From G963663615 sp963663615 (lineage in GTDB: Bacteria; Bacteroidota; Ignavibacteria; Ignavibacteriales; Melioribacteraceae): a DNA stretch of 64,000 nucleotides. Within the stretch, counting starts at the first letter, position 1, and each line of letters begins with the position of its first letter. The translations under genes and the position numbers were made by a program. The DNA lies in NCBI GenBank assembly GCA_963663615.1, contig OY760517.1, positions 372,001-436,000 of the forward strand, given 5' to 3'. Positions 35,635 to 44,437 of the stretch are shown one piece after another. Under the pieces are notes generated by a model, which did not search any database, was not told the origin of the DNA, and saw nothing but the letters and a program-made list of their open reading frames with translations.

Positions 35635-36066
35635 CTACAAATTAAGAATTTTTGCGAGGGTCTTTTCCTTTAATTGTTCAAGAGTTTGCTCTTCAAGCAT
35701 CTTAAGTGTTTCAGTTCTTATTTTGCCCCATTTGTCGTGTACGGGACAAGGTTCGTTATGATTACATCCCGGGAACCCAAGTACGCAGGTTTCGAATACT
35801 CCCAATCCGTCAATAGCTTTAACAATATCAACCAGTTTAATTTCGGAAGGGCGGCGGGCGAGATAAAAACCTCCGTTTTTACCCTTTTTCGAACCAATAA
35901 TTCCGCTTTCGGTTAAAGTTTGCATAACTTTCGATACAAACTCCTTGGGTACTTTTAGTTCTTTTGAAACTTCCTCAGCATTAAATATAAGCTTATTCTT
36001 CTTGATCGAAAGGAATAGTACAGCCTGAATACCCAGTTCGCATTTTTTAGAAAACATAACAGTCAT
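35635..36066 (-). CDS. Rrf2-family Fe-S transcriptional regulator (NsrR/IscR-like)
   Basis: A 143-residue Rrf2 protein with a winged-helix N-terminus (CELGIQAVLFLSIKKN, then VPKEFVSKVMQTLTESGII and KGKNGGFYLAR). Three cysteines near residue 92-106 are spaced C-x6-C-x5-C, as in cluster-binding members. NsrR senses NO and represses hcp-type genes; the position next to hcp favours that role (inference). Start could also be the ATG at 36057. Confidence 0.88.
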   Translation of the reverse strand: MTVMFSKKCELGIQAVLFLSIKKNKLIFNAEEVSKELKVPKEFVSKVMQTLTESGIIGSKKGKNGGFYLARRPSEIKLVDIVKAIDGLGVFETCVLGFPGCNHNEPCPVHDKWGKIRTETLKMLEEQTLEQLKEKTLAKILNL

Positions 36067-36134
36067 AAAAAACCCAATTAATTCCGATTATAAGATACTA
36101 AAATAATTCGACTAAAGGTATTGGTAAATTATTT

Positions 36135-37070
36135 TCAGGAGTTTTGGGCTAAAATAGGGCGGTGGTTAAAAATTTCTGGATCACCCTCGGGCATTTTAAC
36201 AATTTTGTTGGTAATAGTTTCAACTTTGCTGTTTACTTCACCATTTTCAAAATCAACAAAAATAACCGAGGCATCATCGCTAAAATTATCAATGGTTGAA
36301 CCGGCGTTAATAAACTGAATTCCCTTACGTTCGTATAGCCTTATTTCGTGGGAATGCCCGTGAAGTACAAGTTTAATATCATAATTCCTGAATAACGAGA
36401 AGAGTCTTTTTTTCCCTCGTAGTTTAAGTGTGTAGTTTTCCAGTTTGTTAAGTAGCATACTAACAGAAGCAGTTGCCTCCATACCATCCTTGTAAAAGTG
36501 GTGATGGATAAGTACACATTTCTGCTTGTCTTTATACTCTTTTCTGCTGAATATTTTATCGAGGCTTATGTAATCGTCATCATGAACTCTGCCGTTAGCA
36601 GCAAATGCATTTTTTATTCGTCCGTAAACGTCAATTGAGTTAATACCAATAAACACCGTATCTTTAACAATTTTTGCATAAGGGAACACACGTTCGTTGT
36701 TTGGAATATAACAGTCAGAAAATAATTCCTTGAAATATCCCTTAAAATCCTGTAATTTTTTAAGATAATTTGTCGCTGTTGCGCGCCTGGGAAAATCAAC
36801 AACATCAATTGGACGTTGTGCACCACCGTAAATATCGTGGTTACCAATAACAATCGAAGTTTTTTCGGATTTAAGTAAGTCATATTTAATTAACATACGT
36901 CTAAGAGTTACAAAATCCTTTAAGTCCGAATTGTCAGATACATCGCCGGTAATTACAAGATGGTCAAATCCTCTATCGAGTGCATATTTCAGAATTCGAT
37001 TGGTTTTGCCTATATTTGTTCTTTTAAAATTGCTGCAGAAATGGATATCTGAAATGTGAGCAATTCTCAT
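36135..37070 (-). CDS. Calcineurin-like metallophosphoesterase
   Basis: A 311-residue cytoplasmic phosphoesterase with the complete dinuclear-metal motif set: HISDIH near the N-terminus, GDVSD, GNHD, LIHHHF and LHGHSHE. The substrate is unknown; relatives cleave cyclic nucleotides, UDP-sugars or nucleic acids. Divergent from the sugar operon that follows. A short palindrome (TACCC-TAG-GGGTA, 37142-37154) lies in the shared upstream region. Confidence 0.88.
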   Translation of the reverse strand: MRIAHISDIHFCSNFKRTNIGKTNRILKYALDRGFDHLVITGDVSDNSDLKDFVTLRRMLIKYDLLKSEKTSIVIGNHDIYGGAQRPIDVVDFPRRATATNYLKKLQDFKGYFKELFSDCYIPNNERVFPYAKIVKDTVFIGINSIDVYGRIKNAFAANGRVHDDDYISLDKIFSRKEYKDKQKCVLIHHHFYKDGMEATASVSMLLNKLENYTLKLRGKKRLFSLFRNYDIKLVLHGHSHEIRLYERKGIQFINAGSTIDNFSDDASVIFVDFENGEVNSKVETITNKIVKMPEGDPEIFNHRPILAQNS

Positions 37071-37277
37071 AATTGTTCCGTACTTTACACAAGTTCGTTA
37101 AATAATATCAGTTAAATATCGTACTTTAATTTGTTAAAAATTACCCTAGGGGTATTAAAAAATAGTTAAGATAAGTCTTTTAATAATTTAATAATACATC
37201 GGTAATAGCTTGGTAATTTTATTCAGTATATTTTTCCAAAGTTGTATTAAGTAATTAATAGTATTGCCAGAATAAAT

Positions 37278-38294
37278 ATGTCGAAAAAAATCCTTTTTAT
37301 CTGTGGATCCATGAACCAGACCACAATCATGCATACAATCGCTAATAATCTTATGGATGATTACGATTGTTACTTTTCACCCTATTACGCTGATAACTAT
37401 GTTGAGTTTTTCAGGAAAAGGGGATTGCTTGATTTTTCCATACTTGGGGGGCAGTTTTTTAAAAACACCTACAATTATCTTGTTGAGAATAACCTCCAGA
37501 TTGATTATCAGGGGAAAGAGAATAAGTATGATCTGGTGTTTACCTGCTCCGATTTAATATACCCCAATAACATCAGAAAATCAAAGGGTATTTTAATTCA
37601 GGAGGGTATGACCGATCCGGAAAATATACTTTACTATTTATCTAAGTATTTGGGATTGCCACGTTATCTGGCAAGCACTTCAACTACAGGTTTGTCCAAT
37701 CTTTACGATTACTTTTGTGTAGCTTCCGAGGGTTACAAGGAACTATTTAAAGGGAAGGGTGTACCTGCCGAAAAACTGGTAATAACTGGAATACCAAATT
37801 TCGACAATGCCGCCCAGTACCTGGATAACGATTTTCCGCACAAGGGTTACGTAATGGTTGCAACTTCGGATGCAAGAGAAACATTCAAGTACGAAAACCG
37901 TAAAAAGTTTATACTTGAGTGTGTTGAAAAAGCAAAGGGGAAAAGATTGCTTTTTAAATTTCATCCGAATGAAAACTTTGAAAGGGCTACACGTGAAGTT
38001 GAAAAATATGCTCCGGGTTCTTTAATCTATTCAAGTGGAAATACTAACCACATGATTGCAAACTGCGATACACTTATTACCAAATATTCATCGGTAGTTT
38101 ATATTGGTATTGCTTTGGGTAAGGAAGTTTACTCCTATTTTGATCTTGAAGAGTTAAAGAAGCTTAGCCCTATACAGAATGGCGGAACATCCGGAGTAAA
38201 TATAGCCAAGGTTGCAAGACAAATTCTTGAGGAAGATGAGTCGAGAATTGTTGACCTTGAAAATGAATTCAGTTTGCAAACAGTAAATCCATAG
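37278..38294 (+). CDS. GT-B glycosyl/glycerophosphotransferase-like protein
   Basis: A 338-residue protein with the GT-B look of CDP-glycerol glycerophosphotransferases and related surface-polymer transferases: N-terminal KKILFICGSM, mid-domain VTGIPNFDNAAQY-type linker, and C-terminal FKFHPNE and TKYSSVVYIGIALGK donor-site motifs. No membrane segments. As the first gene of the ulosonic-acid-type operon it is the best candidate for transferring the CMP-activated product (inference). Confidence 0.7.
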   Translation: MSKKILFICGSMNQTTIMHTIANNLMDDYDCYFSPYYADNYVEFFRKRGLLDFSILGGQFFKNTYNYLVENNLQIDYQGKENKYDLVFTCSDLIYPNNIRKSKGILIQEGMTDPENILYYLSKYLGLPRYLASTSTTGLSNLYDYFCVASEGYKELFKGKGVPAEKLVITGIPNFDNAAQYLDNDFPHKGYVMVATSDARETFKYENRKKFILECVEKAKGKRLLFKFHPNENFERATREVEKYAPGSLIYSSGNTNHMIANCDTLITKYSSVVYIGIALGKEVYSYFDLEELKKLSPIQNGGTSGVNIAKVARQILEEDESRIVDLENEFSLQTVNP

Positions 38295-38301
38295 TTAAAA
38301 T

Positions 38302-39126
38302 ATGCAAAACGTAAATGTTGTAACAGTCGTACAGGCGAGAACGGGGTCATCAAGGTTACCTAAAAAAGTTTTAATGAGCGTTTGTGAAGAGCCGCTTTTA
38401 CTTAGAATGCTTGAAAGAGTAAAAGCTGCCGAAACAATTGGTACTTTGGTGGTAGCTACATCAGAAAACCCGGAAGATGATGTTATTGAAGAAATGTGCA
38501 GGGAAAACGGATATAATATTTTCCGCGGACATTTAACCGATTTACTCGACAGGCATTATCAGGCTGGCTTAAAATACAAAGCCGATGCTGTTGTTAAAAT
38601 ACCTTCCGATTGTCCGCTAATTGACCCGCGAGTTATAGACAAGGTAATAAAGGTTTTCCTTGATAATTACGACAAGTATGATTATGTAAGTAATCTCCAC
38701 CCTGCATCCTTCCCCGATGGTAATGATGTAGAGATAATGAAATTTAGCGTGCTGGAAGAAGCACACAAGGAAGCTAAAAGAAACCTGGAAAGGGAACACA
38801 CAACTCCGTTTATTTGGGAACGCCCGGAAAGGTTTGCTTGTAAAAATGTAATCTTTAAGGAGGATATTGATTTTTCATCGAGTCATAGATGGACAATAGA
38901 CTACGAGGAGGACTATATTTTCATAAGATCGGTTTTTGAAGAGTTGTATCATCAGAATAAAATGTTTAGTATATATGATATTTTAAATCTTCTCGAAGAA
39001 AAACCTTATCTTATGGACATAAATAAAAAATACAGTGGTAGTTATTGGTATGACAATCACATTAACGAATTAAATAATATTGACGAATACAAACAAAAAA
39101 AACAAGATCAGCAAGATGGAAGATAA
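38302..39126 (+). CDS. SpsF/NeuA-like CMP-sugar cytidylyltransferase
   Basis: A 274-residue nucleotidyltransferase with the SpsF-type N-terminus VVQARTGSSRLPKKVL, the CTP-binding VKIPSDCPLIDP segment and the metal/acid motif around HRWTIDYEED. Family members activate acidic nine- or eight-carbon sugars as CMP derivatives. It lies seven nt after the GT gene and overlaps the next gene by 11 nt. Activation of the NeuB-like product is the simplest reading. Confidence 0.82.
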   Translation: MQNVNVVTVVQARTGSSRLPKKVLMSVCEEPLLLRMLERVKAAETIGTLVVATSENPEDDVIEEMCRENGYNIFRGHLTDLLDRHYQAGLKYKADAVVKIPSDCPLIDPRVIDKVIKVFLDNYDKYDYVSNLHPASFPDGNDVEIMKFSVLEEAHKEAKRNLEREHTTPFIWERPERFACKNVIFKEDIDFSSSHRWTIDYEEDYIFIRSVFEELYHQNKMFSIYDILNLLEEKPYLMDINKKYSGSYWYDNHINELNNIDEYKQKKQDQQDGR

Positions 39127-39973
39127 AAAAATAGCAGAATTGAAAGAAACCGCACTAAAGGTGCGTGAACATATCATCAGGATGTCCGGAAATGGTGGTT
39201 GCTTTATAGGAGCCTCACTATCCTGTGCTGATTTGATGGTTTATCTTTATAACGAATTTCTAAATATTAACAAAGATAACCTTAACGACCCGGAAAGAGA
39301 TTATCTTTTCCTTTCGAAGGGACATGATGTACCTGCATTGTATGGTACATTTGCCGAAATGGGATTATTGGAAAAAGACAGATTGAAAAATCATCTTAAA
39401 ACCAACGACCATATTTACTGGCATCCAAACAGAAATATTCCGGGAATTGAGTATTATTCAGGTTCATTGGGTCATTTACTTTCGGTATCCACCGGTGTTG
39501 CACTCGATTGCAAACTTAAAAAGCAGAACAACAAGGTAGTTGTTATTGTTGGAGATGGTGAGCTTAACGAAGGTTCGAACTGGGAAGCCCTGCTTGTTGC
39601 TAGTGCCTATAAGCTGGATAACCTTGTGGTTATTGTTGACCGTAACCAGTTCCAGGCAAATATGGCAACCGAAGACCTGATTCCGCTTGAAAGCCTTGAT
39701 GACAAATTCAAAGCTTTTGGCTGTGCTGTTAACCGTATTGACGGACATGATTATGCCCAGCTTGAAACAGCACTCGAAAAACTTCCTTATCAGGAAGGCA
39801 AGGTATCGGTTCTTATTGCTGATACGGTAAGAGGTAAAGGTCTGCCGAGCATTGAAAGAAGAGCAGACAGATGGTTCTGTAATTTTACAGACGAAGAAGT
39901 AGAAGACCTTATCAAGGAACTTCACGGTAATTATACCGCAACAATTAAATCTGAAACTTTAACGGTTAGATAA
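39116..39973 (+). CDS. Transketolase, N-terminal subunit
   Basis: A 285-residue thiamine-diphosphate-binding half of a split transketolase. It carries the GHDVPALYGTFAEMG segment, YWHPNRNIPGIEYYSGSLGH and the ThDP/Mg motif GDGELNEGSNWEAL...DRNQ. It transfers a two-carbon ketol unit between sugar phosphates. Starts at ATG 39116 within the end of the cytidylyltransferase gene. Dedicated to the sugar pathway by position (inference). Confidence 0.88.
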   Translation: MEDKKIAELKETALKVREHIIRMSGNGGCFIGASLSCADLMVYLYNEFLNINKDNLNDPERDYLFLSKGHDVPALYGTFAEMGLLEKDRLKNHLKTNDHIYWHPNRNIPGIEYYSGSLGHLLSVSTGVALDCKLKKQNNKVVVIVGDGELNEGSNWEALLVASAYKLDNLVVIVDRNQFQANMATEDLIPLESLDDKFKAFGCAVNRIDGHDYAQLETALEKLPYQEGKVSVLIADTVRGKGLPSIERRADRWFCNFTDEEVEDLIKELHGNYTATIKSETLTVR

Positions 39974-39975
39974 TT

Positions 39976-40869
39976 ATGAATTACGAAGAATTACTCCAAA
40001 AACTCGTTCAGGAAGACGACCGTTATGTGGTTATGACAGCGGAAAACAGAGCTGCCATTCGTAATCTTCCTCCAAAAATAAAAGATAATTTTATTGATAC
40101 AGGTATTACTGAAATGACTATGGTTGGTGTTGCTGCCGGATTGGCTTCACGTGGACGTGTACCAATTTTGCATTCACTGGCTACTTTTCTTACTATGCGT
40201 GCCTACGAATTTGTTCGCACCGATGTAGGTATTTCAGGTGCTCCTGTTAAACTGGTTGGTGGCGTTGCCGGCTTCCTTAGTGAAGCTAACGGTCCTACCC
40301 ACCAGGCAATTGAGGATGTTGCCCTTATGAGAGGTATTCCTCCAGTAAATGTTTTTTGCCCGGCTGATGAAGCAGACATGATGCTTGGTCTTGAAGCCGT
40401 AATAAAGGACAATAATCCCTGGTATATTCGTTACAATAATCTTAAACCTGTTGTTGAGCACGCACCATTCGAACTGGGTAAAGCTGAAGTATTTGGTGAT
40501 GGTAAGGATGTAACCATACTTGTTTACGGTATGCTTTTCAAGGAAGCTTACGAGGCTAAAAAGCTTCTTGAGGAAAAAGGCGTAGGTGTTAAACTTGTAA
40601 ACCTTAGAAGTCTTAAACCAATTGATACTGAAGTTGTACTTGATGCTGTAAATAATTCGAAAATGGTTGTTACGCTCGAGGATCATTTTAAGGTTGGCGG
40701 TCTGTACTCAATACTTTCCGAACTTATGGTAGAAAACAAGGCAAGCGGAAATGTTCTTCCAATGGCTCTTGATAATAAATGGTTCAAGCCTGTATTGCTA
40801 AAAGACCTTTTGGAATATGAAGGTTTTACAGGCAAACAGATTGCTGAAAAGATAAAAAATAATTTGTAA
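39976..40869 (+). CDS. Transketolase, C-terminal subunit
   Basis: A 297-residue partner of the preceding gene, with the pyrimidine-binding domain (FIDTGITEMTMVGVAAGLASRG, where the glutamate activates ThDP) and the C-terminal transketolase domain (VTILVYGMLFKEAYEAKKLLEE, TLEDHFKVGGL). The two halves are three nt apart. Split transketolases of this kind are common in specialised sugar clusters. Confidence 0.88.
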   Translation: MNYEELLQKLVQEDDRYVVMTAENRAAIRNLPPKIKDNFIDTGITEMTMVGVAAGLASRGRVPILHSLATFLTMRAYEFVRTDVGISGAPVKLVGGVAGFLSEANGPTHQAIEDVALMRGIPPVNVFCPADEADMMLGLEAVIKDNNPWYIRYNNLKPVVEHAPFELGKAEVFGDGKDVTILVYGMLFKEAYEAKKLLEEKGVGVKLVNLRSLKPIDTEVVLDAVNNSKMVVTLEDHFKVGGLYSILSELMVENKASGNVLPMALDNKWFKPVLLKDLLEYEGFTGKQIAEKIKNNL

Positions 40870-40880
40870 AGGTTTTTATT

Positions 40881-42194
40881 ATGGCTAATTCAGTAAAATT
40901 TAATGATGATTATCCGGTAATTGAAAAATCGGATGAATTATACAAACGTGCTTTAGGTCTTATCCCATCAGTAACAATGACCCTTGCAAAAGGTCCTACC
41001 CAGCACGTAAATGGTGTTGCACCAAAATACCTTAAAAAAGGTAAGGGTGCACATGTTTGGGATGTAGATGGCAACGAATATATTGACTACACAATGGGTG
41101 TTGGTCCGCTTTCGCTTGGTTATGCATACCCAAAAACAGATGAAGCAATTAAAGCTCAGCTTGAAGATGGTATTACATTCTCACTTATGCATCCTTTGGA
41201 AGTTGAAGTTGCCGAGTTGGTAAGAGAAGTTATTCCGAATGCCGAAGCAGTAAAATTTAGTAAAAGTGGTGCTGACGTAACTAGTGCTGCTGTTCGTCTT
41301 GCTCGTGCCTATACTGGTAAGGATAAAATTCTATGCTGTGGGTATCACGGTTGGCATGATTGGTATATAAGTACCATGAAAGCACGTAACGCCGGTATTC
41401 CGGAAGCAATTCAGGAACTTACAGATACCTTCCCTTATAACGATATTGAAGCTTTAAAAGCTAAAATGGATGATAACGTTGCTGCTGTTATTCTTGAGCC
41501 GGTTGTATTTACCGAACCAGAGGATAACTTCCTGCACAAGGTTGCTGATCTTTGCAAGGAAAGAGGTGTACTTCTTATTTTTGATGAAATGTGGACAGGG
41601 TTCCGTATGGCACTTGGTGGTGCCCAGGAATATTTTGGAATTACTCCTGATATGGCTACATATTCAAAGGCAATTGCCAACGGTATGCCTATTGCAGTAT
41701 TAACCGGCAGAAAAGATATTCTTGATCTTTCTGATACAACTGTATTTTTCTATACCACATTTGGCGGCGAAGCTCTTTCGCTTGCGGCAACAAAAGCTAC
41801 AATTGAAGAACTGCGTGACAAGAAAGTTGCCGAGTATCTTTCCGAAAAAGGTAAACTGCTTAAAGATGGTTATAATGAAATTGCTAACGAACTTGGTATG
41901 GATTACACTAGTGCTACCGGTTATAACTGGCGTTCGCTTATGACTTTCGATGCCAAGGCTGGCGATCCTCTTCATCTCAAATCTCTTGTACAGCAGGAAA
42001 TGATGAAACGTGGTATCCTTTGGTCAGGTTTCCATAACATGAGCTACTCACATACAGATGAAGATATTGCCTATACTCTTAAAGCTTACAGGGAAGTTCT
42101 TCCGATACTTAAAAAAGCTGTTGAAGATGGAAATGTTAGAGAGCTTATTAAAGGTGAACCTGTACAGCCAGTATTTAGAAAAACTAAATTTTAA
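40881..42194 (+). CDS. Glutamate-1-semialdehyde-aminotransferase-like PLP enzyme
   Basis: A 437-residue class III aminotransferase fold protein. The GSA-type features are VDGNEYIDYTMGVGPLSLGY, FSKSGADVTSAAVRLARAYTG, the cofactor-binding FDEMWTGFR and the PLP lysine Lys263 in SKAIANGMP. True HemL makes 5-aminolevulinate; here the sugar-operon setting suggests amination of a sugar, or migration of an amino group along its chain (inference). Confidence 0.82.
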   Translation: MANSVKFNDDYPVIEKSDELYKRALGLIPSVTMTLAKGPTQHVNGVAPKYLKKGKGAHVWDVDGNEYIDYTMGVGPLSLGYAYPKTDEAIKAQLEDGITFSLMHPLEVEVAELVREVIPNAEAVKFSKSGADVTSAAVRLARAYTGKDKILCCGYHGWHDWYISTMKARNAGIPEAIQELTDTFPYNDIEALKAKMDDNVAAVILEPVVFTEPEDNFLHKVADLCKERGVLLIFDEMWTGFRMALGGAQEYFGITPDMATYSKAIANGMPIAVLTGRKDILDLSDTTVFFYTTFGGEALSLAATKATIEELRDKKVAEYLSEKGKLLKDGYNEIANELGMDYTSATGYNWRSLMTFDAKAGDPLHLKSLVQQEMMKRGILWSGFHNMSYSHTDEDIAYTLKAYREVLPILKKAVEDGNVRELIKGEPVQPVFRKTKF

Positions 42195-42199
42195 TTGAT

Positions 42200-43009
42200 A
42201 TGAATAACGAACTTTTTAGTCTCGAAAATAAAACAGCAATCGTAACAGGTGCTACCGGACTTATTGGTAAGGAGCATTGCAAGGCTCTTTACGAAGCAGG
42301 TGCCAATGTTGCGGTTGTTGACCTAAATCTCGATGCGTGTAAAAATTTTGCAGCGGAACTTGGCGAGCGTGCCGAAGGTTTTGCCGCTGATATAACTGAT
42401 AAGGATTCAGTAATAAAATTACGCGATGAAGTAACCGGACGTTTTGGTGGCATAAATGTATTGGTTAACAATGCCGCCATTAACGATATGTTCGAAAGTC
42501 CAAAAGCTGCATCCGAGCAATCCAAATTTGAAAATTACCCGCTTGAACTATGGCAAAAATCGGTTGATGTAAACCTTACCGGTGTATTCATCACATCGCA
42601 GGTTATTGGTGCGTACCTTGCCGAAAATGGTGGTGGCAGCATAATTAATGTTGCTTCAACTTATGGTATTACCGCACCGGATCAATCGCTTTACATTCAG
42701 GCAGATGGAACCCAGAAATTTTACAAACCACCGGCATATTCTGCTACAAAGGGTGGTGTAATAATGTTCACACGTTATCTTGCAGCCTACTGGGGTCATA
42801 AAAAAGTAAGAGTTAATACGCTTTCACCAGGTGGTGTTGAAAACAATCAGGATGAGTTTTTTATCCAGAAATATTCGTCACGTACAATGCTTGGAAAAAT
42901 GGCTGACAGGGAAGATTACAAAGGTGCTGTTGTTTACCTGGCAAGTGATGCTTCGGGTTATATGACCGGTGCAAATCTTGTGGTTGATGGCGGTTGGACT
43001 GCATGGTAA
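42200..43009 (+). CDS. SDR-family oxidoreductase
   Basis: A 269-residue Rossmann enzyme: TGATGLIGKEH nucleotide loop, NVLVNNAAIND, the serine in NVASTYG and the catalytic YSATKGG (Tyr-x3-Lys), plus C-terminal GANLVVDGGW. SDRs oxidise or reduce a hydroxyl/keto group with NAD(P). An insertion around DGTQKFYKPPA separates serine and tyrosine. It probably acts on the sugar intermediate before or after the PLP step. Confidence 0.87.
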   Translation: MNNELFSLENKTAIVTGATGLIGKEHCKALYEAGANVAVVDLNLDACKNFAAELGERAEGFAADITDKDSVIKLRDEVTGRFGGINVLVNNAAINDMFESPKAASEQSKFENYPLELWQKSVDVNLTGVFITSQVIGAYLAENGGGSIINVASTYGITAPDQSLYIQADGTQKFYKPPAYSATKGGVIMFTRYLAAYWGHKKVRVNTLSPGGVENNQDEFFIQKYSSRTMLGKMADREDYKGAVVYLASDASGYMTGANLVVDGGWTAW

Positions 43010-43022
43010 TTACGGAGATTTA

Positions 43023-43526
43023 ATGGATAACAACTTAAAAGAAAAAGCAAAAAAAATTAAACTACTTATAACTGATTGTGACGGTGTTCTTACAGATACC
43101 GGTGTTTATTACTCGGGCAACGGTGAGGAGCTTAAACGTTTTTCCATTCGTGATGGTATGGGTGCAGAAAGGTTGCGTAAAATTGCTGGTGTTGAAAGCG
43201 GTATTATGACCGGAGAAAACTCCCCAATTGTTGCCCGCCGTGCGGAAAAACTGAAAATGGAAGAATTACATCTTGGTATAAAGGACAAGGTTGGCAGAAT
43301 GAACGAAATACTTGAACGTAAATCGCTTTCATTCGAGGAAATTGCCTACATTGGCGATGATACCAACGATGTTGATGTTATGAAACTGGTTGGACTTGCA
43401 GCTTGCCCTGCCGATGCAACCAAATTTGCACGCGAAGTTGCCGATGTTGTTGTTGATAGCAAAGGTGGCTACGGTGCATTCAGAGATTTTGCTGAACTAA
43501 TTATAGATTTGAAACTAAGTGAATAG
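43023..43526 (+). CDS. KdsC-like HAD phosphatase
   Basis: A 167-residue tetrameric-type HAD phosphatase resembling KDO-8-phosphate phosphatase: nucleophile motif ITDCDGVLTDTG, RDGMGAERLRKIAGV, the serine-type motif IMTGENS and IGDDTNDVDVM. In KDO and KDN pathways the enzyme removes the phosphate left after PEP condensation. Its presence implies a phosphorylated aldose as the NeuB-like substrate. ATG 43023 has GGAG upstream. Confidence 0.85.
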   Translation: MDNNLKEKAKKIKLLITDCDGVLTDTGVYYSGNGEELKRFSIRDGMGAERLRKIAGVESGIMTGENSPIVARRAEKLKMEELHLGIKDKVGRMNEILERKSLSFEEIAYIGDDTNDVDVMKLVGLAACPADATKFAREVADVVVDSKGGYGAFRDFAELIIDLKLSE

Positions 43527-43546
43527 TGAAAAAATAAGGAATCATT

Positions 43547-44425
43547 ATGGCTTTAGCTAAAGTGAAAGTCGGTGAAAGATTTATTGGCGATGGCGAACCT
43601 GTTTATGTAATTGCTGAAATTGGCATTAACCATAACGGTTCTCTCGATATTGCAAAAAAATTAATTGACGGTGCTGTTTTTTCAGGATGCGATGCAGTTA
43701 AATTCCAGAAAAGAACACCAGAACTGTGTGTGCCTAAAGACCAGTGGAATATTGAACGTGATACTCCCTGGGGAAGAATGACCTATATTGATTACAGGCA
43801 CAAGGTTGAATTTGATCAGGACGATTATAACGTAATAGATAAATATTGCAAGGAAAAGGGAATACACTGGTTTGCCTCACCATGGGATGAGGAAGCTGTT
43901 GATTTCCTTGAAGATTTTAATCCCGTTGTTTATAAAATGGCTTCGGCTTCATTAACTGATAATGCGTTGCTCGAAAAAGTTAAATCAACCGGTAAACCAA
44001 TTATGCTTTCTACTGGTATGTCAACACTGGATCAGGTTAAGGAGGCTGTTCAACTAACCGGAACTGATAACTTGCTGCTTGCACAATCTACTTCAGCTTA
44101 TCCTTGCAAACTGGAAGAGCTTAATCTTAAGGTTATTTCTGCCTACAAGGAAATGTATCCTAACGTACCAATTGGTTATTCGGGTCATGAAACAGGTCTT
44201 GCACCATCGTTGGCTGCTGTTGCACTTGGTGCTACATTTATTGAAAGACACATTACTCTTGACCGTGCCATGTGGGGTTCCGATCAGGCTGCCTCTGTTG
44301 AAATTCAGGGCTTTTCCAGACTTATTGGAAATATCCGAGATATTGAAAAATCACTTGGTGATGGTGTTAAAACCGTTTACGAAAGTGAAAAAAAATCTAT
44401 CGAAAAACTGAGAAGAGCAAAATAG
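43547..44425 (+). CDS. NeuB/SpsE-like PEP-condensing synthase without SAF domain
   Basis: A 292-residue TIM-barrel synthase. It has IAEIGINHNG, AVKFQKRTPE, STGMSTLDQV, GYSGHETGL and ERHITLDR, typical of N-acetylneuraminate/legionaminate synthases, which add three carbons from PEP to a sugar. It ends at KKSIEKLRRAK, exactly where the C-terminal SAF domain of canonical enzymes (about 340-350 residues) would begin. In NeuB that domain reaches into the neighbour's active site, so substrate or oligomer probably differ. Confidence 0.87.
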   Translation: MALAKVKVGERFIGDGEPVYVIAEIGINHNGSLDIAKKLIDGAVFSGCDAVKFQKRTPELCVPKDQWNIERDTPWGRMTYIDYRHKVEFDQDDYNVIDKYCKEKGIHWFASPWDEEAVDFLEDFNPVVYKMASASLTDNALLEKVKSTGKPIMLSTGMSTLDQVKEAVQLTGTDNLLLAQSTSAYPCKLEELNLKVISAYKEMYPNVPIGYSGHETGLAPSLAAVALGATFIERHITLDRAMWGSDQAASVEIQGFSRLIGNIRDIEKSLGDGVKTVYESEKKSIEKLRRAK

Positions 44426-44437
44426 TCAGGTTTACAT

